Part shown: positions 56,882 through 64,000 of the stretch, one piece after another
Position numbering within the stretch: position 1 is the first letter of the stretch
Layout of the letters: each line of letters begins with the position of its first letter
DNA from: Cryptomeria japonica
Taxonomy: Eukaryota; Streptophyta; Pinopsida; Cupressales; Cupressaceae
NCBI RefSeq assembly: GCF_030272615.1
Contig: NC_081413.1
Span: forward strand, 184,185,451 to 184,249,450
Direction of reading: 5' to 3'
DNA: 64,000 nucleotides
The notes under the pieces: generated by a model
What the model was told of the DNA's origin: nothing
Databases searched by the model: none
Seen by the model: the letters and a program-made list of their open reading frames with translations, nothing else
Program-made: the position numbers and the translations under genes

Positions 56882-59800
56882 CTATGATAAGGCATGTTTC
56901 CATGTCTCTAGCACATTCTCAGTGTACTCAAGTGTAGACGCAATCTGTGTATGGAACTCTTCCATGGAATCAAGTGTACAAGTTTTTGGAGTAGCTAAAA
57001 TAGCTTCTGCATTCTTGTAGGCTCTCTGTAGTATGTCCACTTGGGATGTGAGTAGACCCTTCAATTCCTTCAGTGACCAAAGTCTTTTTGCTTTCTCAAG
57101 ATCATAGTTATCCAACCTGTTGTGCAAATCATCCACAAATTTGCTAAGAGAAAAAATAGAATCTTGAAGTGGTACATATGCATTGCATATCTTTTATAGC
57201 TCTTCCTCTATTTCAGTTTGCCTGTTATTGATATCAGAATAAAAGAATGAAACATTAGAAGTAGAAGCAATATATTTTCCTCTTGTTTCAATATCTTTTC
57301 TTAACAAATCTTTATTAAAAGATAGAGCAAGTTTCCCCGTATCAATTTCTTTCATAAGCTACTCTCCATGCCGCTTCCTGTAACTCTTCTCAGCATAAGT
57401 TTGTGTTGCTTCTTCAAGTGACTTAATTTGGTCAGATGCATTAGCAATCAATTGACCAAGTTTTCTAATAGGAGTTGTTAGATGTCTTGTAGCAATTTCC
57501 GGTAGTAGACTTGATAGAATATCTACAACATTTTGAATGGTGTCAGCTTCCATTATTTTCTCTCTAGGTCTCTTCTTATGCGCTCTAGATTGCATGATAG
57601 TTTCAATCTTCATCATTTCAGATGCACTCATATTATCAACAATTATAGGCCCTGAGATGCCTAATGAGTCATCATCATCTTCATCAGTCTGTTGTATGAC
57701 TAATGTTTTTACCAGTTCAGAAGATGTTACCTTAACAATTGGTTTCTCTTGTCCTTTCTTTGTTTCCTGTTCAGAGATCTGAGTATCAATGTTTTCATTA
57801 GATTTATTCTTAATGTCCTGTGAAACCAGTGGGGATTGGGGTTTCTCAGGTTGTTCCTTTGCTAGTGGAATATCCACTCTTAATTGAGTTGTCGGTTTCT
57901 TAAATGAAGTAACCTGTAAGTCAGTGACTTCATGTGGTTGCATATCTAGTACAATAATGTTTCTAGATAGATCAATTGTATCCTCAATATCATCAACAAG
58001 TATGACTTGTTGGACAATAGTGTCATCCTTTCTCTTGACAGGATAGACAACATCAGCTTGTATAATTTCTTCCTCATCCATTTCAGGTCGATCAATAGTA
58101 TCTTTCTCATCCTTAGAGGAATGTATAAGATCTTCCATGTGTTTGATATTACGAGCAATCTGATGAGTCTCAGTCTCAACAGGTTGCACTTTTCCACTGA
58201 TCGGCTTCAATCTTCTTGTTTTGTAAGAAAAATGAACTTTGTACTTATCAACCAATTCATTAAGCTCATCCTTTGACAACTCAGGAAAATATTGTACAAA
58301 TACATCATCTATGATTTCTTTTTCTTTCTTTATTGCTTCCTCTCATTTATTCAAAAGAATAGTATACAAGGAATTAGAGATATCCTTTTCAAGATCATGA
58401 GGTAATCTATTGTAGTGACACAAATAATTGATTACCTGTTGAATAATTTGTTCCTTTTCATCTTCATTGAACGAATCAAAATGATCTTTGACATTATCAA
58501 ATTTGTTTCTTCCTAATGTCTTCGTTGTCCTCTCAAAGGTAGTCTTGGGCTTGTAAGTTGTAATATCAAAAGGCATAGTTGCCTTTGGCACTTCCTACAC
58601 TTGCTTAGCTTCTCTACCCATTGCTTTCATTTTATTGGGTTCTTCGTCAGTGTCAGTACCTTCAGATTCTTCTTGGAGAATTAGTTTCTGACCTCTTTTC
58701 TTAGATGCACTCTCCTTCTTTGCATAAACTCTAGGTGTCCGTTCCTTTTTGGTTTGGAAACTTCATGTCACTCTTGTACTTTTCATCATTGGAGGTGCTT
58801 GCTCAGCCTTCTTCTTCTTACCTTTACCACTCGTAGCAGGAACAATACTAGTTTCAACTTGTGCAGTTTGAACTTCAACAATATCCAATTTTGCCTTCTT
58901 TTTACCCTTTGGAGATGCCAACAGGTTATTAGCATAACCAATCAGTAAGTCATAGTTGACCTCATAACTCATATCTTCCATTTCTTCTTCTCTAGGCTCA
59001 ATTGCCTCCATCAAACATAAATCAGTGGTAACAGTGAAAAAAATGTCCTTAGCAAAGTGCTTTACCACATCCTCAGGCAATATTACTCTCATGTTAATTT
59101 TCTTCTGAAATTCATTGAAGTATTTGTTCATTGCAGCAGAAAAGGTGTTCTTCATAGCATTGATATTGTTCTTAATTTGGGCAGATACCGGTAGATCCTT
59201 AGACCATTCAAGATCACCTATTCCCGATAGGAAATTTTGGAAATAAAAGAATAGCCTGATCAATAACTGTCCAAATTTAAACTTTAGACTGTTGTCTTTC
59301 TTGATAGATTGAAGATTTAACAATAATTGGCTCCTTATGGCCTCACATAGGTCATAATTAGCATTTTCAGCTATCATCTTGTAAGCAGTATGCACTGTTG
59401 TTGATGGAACACTATTTAATCTACTAGAATAGAATACTCGGTAGCCTATAACCATAGCTGTCAACTTTACCACTAGGTCCTTGATGTTATTGACAGAAAA
59501 CGCAAGCCCATCAGATGTTGATCCGGTTAGAGTGTTTACTGTCTCTTTTGAAATATGCCTCAGCTTAGGTACTTCACTGGTTGAGTAAAAACTAGTTACA
59601 ACTTGAATAGCTTCCTTGGTTATAGTATTAGTCCTTTCTAAATACCTATTTTCCCCATGAACTTGACTCAAAATAATTTGGATATGTTCTTCTTTAAAAT
59701 CTTCAAGAAAGTAAGTTGCGTTATGAAAACCTTTTTCATAAACCCTAATATATTCTATTTCAATCTTTCCATTTTTATTACAAAGAGATTTTAACTGAGA

Positions 59801-59986
59801 ATAAATTGACAATGATCCTAAATCCTCAATCTTACAATCAATGTAGCTGGACAAATCTCCTTTCACTATAACACCACTAGGAACTTGTGATAAAACATCA
59901 TAAGACACAATTCGTTTTGCTTTTAGAAATTCCATAGGTTCAGATGTAATCATCAATTTCTCTATTGTTTTAGAAGATGATGTCAT
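56882..59986 (-). pseudogene. C6 ORF2: unknown protein of ~1035 codons with five in-frame stops
   Basis: One - strand register runs from an ATG at 59986 (MTSSSKTIEKLMITSEPMEF) to a stop at 56882, interrupted by stops at about 58763, 58597, 58343, 57359 and 57192. No frameshift is needed over 3.1 kb. The first ~400 residues look globular (VHTAYKMIAENANYDLCEAI, then KFKFGQLLIRLFFYFQ) and end in Lys-rich SGKGKKKKAEQ. The middle is acidic. The C-terminus looks helical (DLHNRLDNYDLEKAKRLW, LEYTENVLETWKHAL). No pol motif or clear membrane segment. The N-terminal part recalls the plant-transposon-protein domains of some non-autonomous elements; unverified. Confidence 0.6.
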
Positions 59987-60539
59987 TCCAGATAAACTAG
60001 ATTCGAAGCAGGATTTTTCAAAGAAATACCTTATTTCATGCACACTGTCTCTTTAACCGGTTGAATTCTCAAGTGCACACCAGTTCAGTCTTCACCACCC
60101 TTCAAATCAGATTGATTACTCAAATCACAATGCAACTTTGACTAAAATCAGCTAACAATCCTTTCTTAGCTCTACAAGCGCTCAAAAATTCTCTCTCGTA
60201 TGTGTTAGGGTAAAAATAACAAAGTGAAAACTCGCTTTTATCCTTTTTACATACTACATTAAATGCTCGCCTATTAGGGTTACAAACCCTAATTACACCG
60301 CTTAATGATACATAGATATAAAACCAGTTGATAACAGATTGACAAAAAGTTATCAAAATTTCATGCATTCAAATTCTCTTACCACTCATTTATCTCAAGG
60401 GGTCCGGAAGTGGATTTACTGTTAAGTTCCCCTTAGCCATATGAAAAAGCTTAGTTCACTGGTGCAGGATTATCCACAATTGGTGAAGGAATAGTTTCTT
60501 CTCCAAGTGAGTCATCACTCTTCTTCTCCCATATTCGAT
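59987..60539 (-). other. C6 spacer between ORF1 and ORF2
   Basis: About 550 bp with frames broken on both strands. An upstream in-frame stop (TAA near 60054) precedes ORF2, so ORF2 would need its own mRNA, splicing or reinitiation. Confidence 0.6.
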
Positions 60540-61745
60540 TCATTTCTTCTCTGGTTTCTTCAACATTAACTTTCTGCTTTCCTTTCTGATCCTTAGAAGG
60601 ATTGGTCGGTTTTCTCTTTCTGGATTTACAAAATTTGCCATGTGTCCTGATTTATGATAGTGATAGCAGGCCATACCAGATGATTTCCAAGGTCCTGCAT
60701 TACCTCTCCCGGTTCTTCTTCTACAATTCATAGCCACATGACCAAATTTGTTACAGATGGTGCAAATGACATTTGTTACCTTTTCCATCTCAAATGGACT
60801 AAACTGGTTCTCGTAGGTTCTTTGCCAGTTCATGTTGACCCGGTTGTCAAAATTTCTCATCCAATTTCTATTTGGTCTTGAATGCATATGTGGTACAGGA
60901 TTATTCGCTCCATATCTGCATTCAACTGATCCATGTCCATACATTTTACATGTGAAGCAATGACCTTCAAATTTCTTGAACTCATACCTAGCATTAGTAT
61001 TGTAGCTTGCATTTCTATTAGGTTTGTCTCTACAAACATTTGCAGTGTGACCAGGTTTATGGCAAACAAAACAAACATGTTTAAATACCTTCTTACCGGT
61101 AGGCTTTTTTACCTTAGGAGCATATTTATTCTTAAGAGTGTTTCTCTTGGTACCGGAGGATTCACCCTTTTTAGATGTGTGGAAACCAAGTCTAGAAGTA
61201 TCACCATTCATCCTTTGTGATTGAATTTTCTCTTCTAGCAAGGTAGAACTTCTGTTGAAATTTTCCAATTTCCCATTTGCTTCAGTGAGCTGTCTGGTGA
61301 GATCTTCATTATGTTTTGATAGGTTCTCTCTCAGAGATGATGCTAATTCAAGATCTAGTTGTAGGTTCTTTTTTTCTTCTCTTTCTGCATTCAAATGCTC
61401 GTGCAACGTAGAATTCTCTCGCTTCATCTTGGCAATCTCATGATCTCTTTCTTTGGTGAGATCTTCAACAGTTCTCCTGGCTTCCCGTTCTTGACTCATG
61501 TGGATAGTAAGACCTTCTAGCTCTCTCCTTAGATTTTTCTTTTAATTGTTTAGTTTTTCAACTTCCTTAGCTAAAGCATCAATATTGGCCTCATCTGAAG
61601 AACTATTATCAGATATTTCTAATAGTTGTTTAGCTATCTCTCTTCTTTTGACTTAAGAAGCTTTCAGTTTGACCCTTAGGGTTTCAAGCTCATTCCTACT
61701 AGCCTCAATCTCTTTAGCCATCTCAAAGTAGCTCATATCCCCCAT
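60540..61745 (-). pseudogene. C6 ORF1: coiled-coil protein with four CCHC zinc knuckles (Gag-like, ~401 codons)
   Basis: ATG at 61745 (MGDMSYFEMAKEIEASRNEL), about 50 bp after the PBS. Two TAA stops near 61655 and 61549, then open to 60540. Residues ~1-180 are Glu/Lys/Leu-rich with coiled-coil character (RRTVEDLTKERDHEIAKMKR). Three good knuckles follow: CFVCHKPGHTANVC, CFTCKMYGHGSVEC and CTICNKFGHVAMNC, plus a decayed one (CYHYHKSGHMANF). The usual copia UBN2-type Gag domain is absent. It likely binds RNA and self-associates. Confidence 0.72.
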
Positions 61746-61794
61746 GGTAGCTTTAGGGTTCCCTTCCAAGCGATTAGGCTTTAAATAAGTTAGG

Positions 61795-61805
61795 CTCTAA
61801 TACCA
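61795..61805 (-). promoter_or_regulatory. C6 primer binding site
   Basis: - strand TGGTATTAGAG, one base from the initiator tRNA-Met complement, two bases inside the 5' LTR. Confidence 0.9.
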
Positions 61806-61807
61806 AT

Positions 61808-62895
61808 TGATGGACTTCTAAAGCACTTAGAGGGGGGGTGAATCAATGACACCAAAAATAGTACTACTTTAAACACTGACCGGTAGATAAACTTAACAAG
61901 TTTGTTAAATAATATGCGTGCAATTAAAAATGATATAACAACATCCATAATAAGTAAAACATCCACCATAACACGAGTGTTTATATGTGGAAAACCCAAA
62001 TAGGTAAAATCCACAGTAAAATGGGACTCACAAGTTAACTATATAGAGTAATAGATAACTGATCGGTTAGGGTCTACAAAATGCTCTACTAGGAGTGAAC
62101 CCTGTTAAAGATCCCAAAGCTTAGTTAAAAGCTATACCCTATAAAAGGTAGTACCCTATAAGGAGTAACCTCGGTGGAGGATTTTTGAATCCAAATTAAT
62201 GGATCACAAGGTTAGAGGATTTGAACAATGAAGCTTGTTAGAGCTTACTCGATTAGGGGATTTGACTGTTGCAGTGATTAGAAAACAACAGGTGATGTGA
62301 TCTAGTAGTAGCACAAATTGCTTGTATAGATCCTCTTTTGCGCACTTAACACTTCTTTACCAACATACTCTACGACTTAACACTTTTGCCTTTACACATA
62401 ACATATCACTTTCGCTCATACAAAATATTTCATTGTGATGTCAATATATAGACATTTAGATTTCATGTCGGCCTCTAGAAATCATAACACAATTACCTAG
62501 GTGCAATGTATCTTGTCAAGTGATCATAACTCATCACAAAAATACCGCCAAATCTTGTCGGTATGGATAACTCATCACAGCTTGTGATAACTCATCACAT
62601 AATCAATGAATACCGGCTAAGGTTAAACATATTAACCGTTTATCCTTGATGCTCTTGTGATAATCTCCACTGGATCCTCATGTTGATGCCAAGTTATGCA
62701 AATCCACTGGTTGTCTCCATGTATATACCGGTTGTCACCATGTACCAGTTGGATATAAACCTATAGAATACTGGTTGTAGTATAAACAAATTTGAAGTCA
62801 CACTGGTAGACAATATGAACATATGTGTGTGTATGTGTTTCATCAATAACAACATATGATGAAGTTTAATCATTACAATCATCATCAAGCCAACA
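61808..62895 (-). repeat. C6 5' LTR (1088 bp)
   Basis: Aligns with 55458-56564 throughout. A (GT)-rich run at 62824-62836 is shorter here and there is a deletion near 62610-62620 relative to the other LTR. Confidence 0.92.
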
Positions 62896-62981
62896 ATGAC
62901 ATGTTAAATGCTCTACTATAAGTGAGATTAAAAACATGTATAATATGATGAAGGTTAAAAAGTCTTTAGAAAGAGATAAGT
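62896..62981 (-). other. G2 spacer after the G-patch frame
   Basis: Short AT-rich link between C6 and the stop of the G2 frame. It starts with the ATGAC duplication. Confidence 0.7.
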
Positions 62982-63794
62982 TTATAGGAGAAGAATAGGC
63001 CACTTATCATACTTTTCTTGTACACAAAAAATCTTGGGAAAGGGATAAGTGTAATTCATCAAAGCCTTATTCCTAAAAGATGATTTAATTGAGGTGAGGT
63101 CATCATCACTACTAAATATAGCATTCACATTGAGAGATGGTCTTTTAGATTCTTTGGTGGGCTTAGAAGGATTATATCCAAGTCGAAATGAAGCTTCATG
63201 TGTATTATGTTCTAAAGGAACTTTAATTCCTTGTTCATTTGCACCACAACCATTGCCATCATAGCCACTCTTAGCTAAAATGTGAAAACTAGGACCATAA
63301 AGGGATGCCAAATCAGAAAGAGATGGTTGCACCTCATAGGTCTCAGTGCTATATAAATTAGAGGAAGTATTTGAAGAATTATTTGAATTAGAAGTAGCCA
63401 CAAAGTTGTTACTTAGTTGTTTAGACAAAATGGGTTGCTCTTTAGGTTCTTCTTTAGATTTCTCCTTCTCCATCTTAGATCCTTTCCAATATACTATAAA
63501 GTCTCCTACAAAAGTAGGGTTAAAGTCTAGAGATCCCCAATCATCATCCGAGACCACTCCTTTGGGAGAAAAGATACCCTTGGGAGAAGATTCTGATTGG
63601 GTAGAAGAATCAAGAGTACTAGAAGGAACAAAATCATCAAAGGAAGTAGATGCATTTGAAGAAGTAGCAGGATTAGGAGAAGAATGGGAAGTAGTTGAAC
63701 AAGAAGATCCAGATTTTAATTGTTCTTTAAGTTTGGTATCAACAAATAAGGTATAGGTTGTATTGTTATAAATGAACTTGACTTGCCTATGCAA
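62982..63794 (-). pseudogene. G2 polyprotein segment with G-patch-like motif (~270 codons)
   Basis: Open - strand frame. It begins HRQVKFIYNNTTYTLFVD, the stretch that follows protease in plant gypsy polyproteins, then a Ser/Thr-rich linker (SSCSTTSHSSPNPATSS), a Lys/Glu segment, and AKSGYDGNGCGANEQGIKVP followed by FRLGYNPS. That is the Gly-rich pattern of a G-patch, a nucleic-acid-binding motif known downstream of protease in some retroelements. RT would normally follow, but the frame ends after YDKWPILLL. Confidence 0.72.
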
Positions 63795-64000
63795 AGTTGA
63801 GGGACAAATTGCATGCTATGAATCCAAGGTCTCCCTAATAGAAGGTTATATGTCAAATTATCAGGCATAACATGAATAGGTGCAGATAACACAACAGGAC
63901 CTATCCTAATAGGAAAGGTTATGACACCTAGACATTGATTAGCCACATAATCAAAACCTCAAATAGTAAGAGAAACAGGTTCGATGAGAGAACGATCCAC
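63716..64000 (-). pseudogene. G2 Ty3/gypsy aspartic protease, C-terminal part
   Basis: On the - strand: a TGA near 63957 precedes GFDYVANQCLGVITFPIRIG, then VVLSAPIHVMPDNLTYNLLLGRPWIHSMQ, of which NLLLGRPWIH is the conserved end of gypsy-type retropepsins. The active-site Asp lies beyond the right edge. A frameshift near 63790 separates it from the G-patch segment. Confidence 0.82.

Larger units (their letters stand above)
55458..62895 (-). mobile_element. C6: non-autonomous copia-like (Sirevirus-like) element without pol
   Basis: LTRs 55458-56564 and 61808-62895 are flanked by perfect ATGAC (55453-55457, 62896-62900). PBS TGGTATTAGAGCC lies next to the right LTR and PPT TGCCAAAGGGGGAGAT next to the left LTR, so the element is on the - strand. 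The 5.2 kb interior carries ORF1 (coiled coil plus CCHC knuckles) and a long ORF2. Protease, integrase, RT and RNase H are absent, with no room left for them. C7 is a solo LTR of the same family. Confidence 0.93.
52905..64000 (-). mobile_element. G2: Ty3/gypsy-type element with protease and G-patch but no RT, split by C6, right end outside the window
   Basis: From right to left on the - strand: protease (to 63716), a G-patch-like region (to 62982), a short spacer, the C6 insertion, a 1.5 kb tail, a PPT and a 3' LTR. The gypsy fragment at 62896-64000 and the tail at 53985-55457 belong together because C6 has a perfect ATGAC duplication at the junctions. No RT, RNase H or integrase exists between G-patch and LTR. 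Confidence 0.75.

Overview
This window looks like nuclear DNA from a land plant with a large, repeat-saturated genome. It is AT-rich, I find no intact host gene, and almost everything is LTR retrotransposon in nested layers. Old, decayed layers and a methylation-type mutation pattern would fit a gymnosperm, but the sequence alone does not prove that. No complete autonomous element is present: every coding region carries stops or frameshifts, so coding entries are given as pseudogenes.

Left third (1-17934). This is a four-level nest. A2 is an old, short, reverse-strand element entering from beyond the left edge. It is split by C1, a forward Ty1/copia element (1-15581). C1 is split inside its integrase by A1 (828-12090, TSD ATTAT), a short non-coding relative of A2. 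A1 is split by B (2724-11541, TSD GAAAG), an 8.8 kb reverse-strand element with 1434-bp LTRs. B has no recognisable pol; it carries one ~648-codon Pro/Ser-rich frame.

Middle (17935-26576). G1 is a reverse-strand Ty3/gypsy remnant. It has LTR, PPT, gag and protease, then a 367-codon unknown frame where reverse transcriptase (RT), RNase H and integrase should be. A truncated copia LTR (C2) sits in it. A clean solo LTR (C7, TSD TTCTC) follows.

26577-40691. C3 is a forward copia element (TSD AATAT). Its RT is split by C4, an inverted member of the same family. Both have several PPT-like tracts before the 3' LTR and palindromes in the LTRs, as Sirevirus-type elements do.

40692-53963. First comes AT-rich sequence with long microsatellites. 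Then C5 (42178-47895, TSD AAAAA), a full-length copia pseudogene in which most stops are CAG-to-TAG changes. Then gypsy-type LTR pieces and a diverged tandem duplication (49775-51640).

52905-64000. G2 is a reverse-strand gypsy element with protease and a G-patch-like region but no RT, split by C6 (55458-62895, TSD ATGAC). C6 has Sirevirus-like LTRs, PBS and PPT but no pol. It carries ORF1 (coiled coil plus four CCHC knuckles) and a ~1035-codon ORF2 of unknown function. C6 is the best candidate for something undescribed. B, G1, G2 and C6 share a theme: non-autonomous LTR elements with long unknown reading frames in place of pol.
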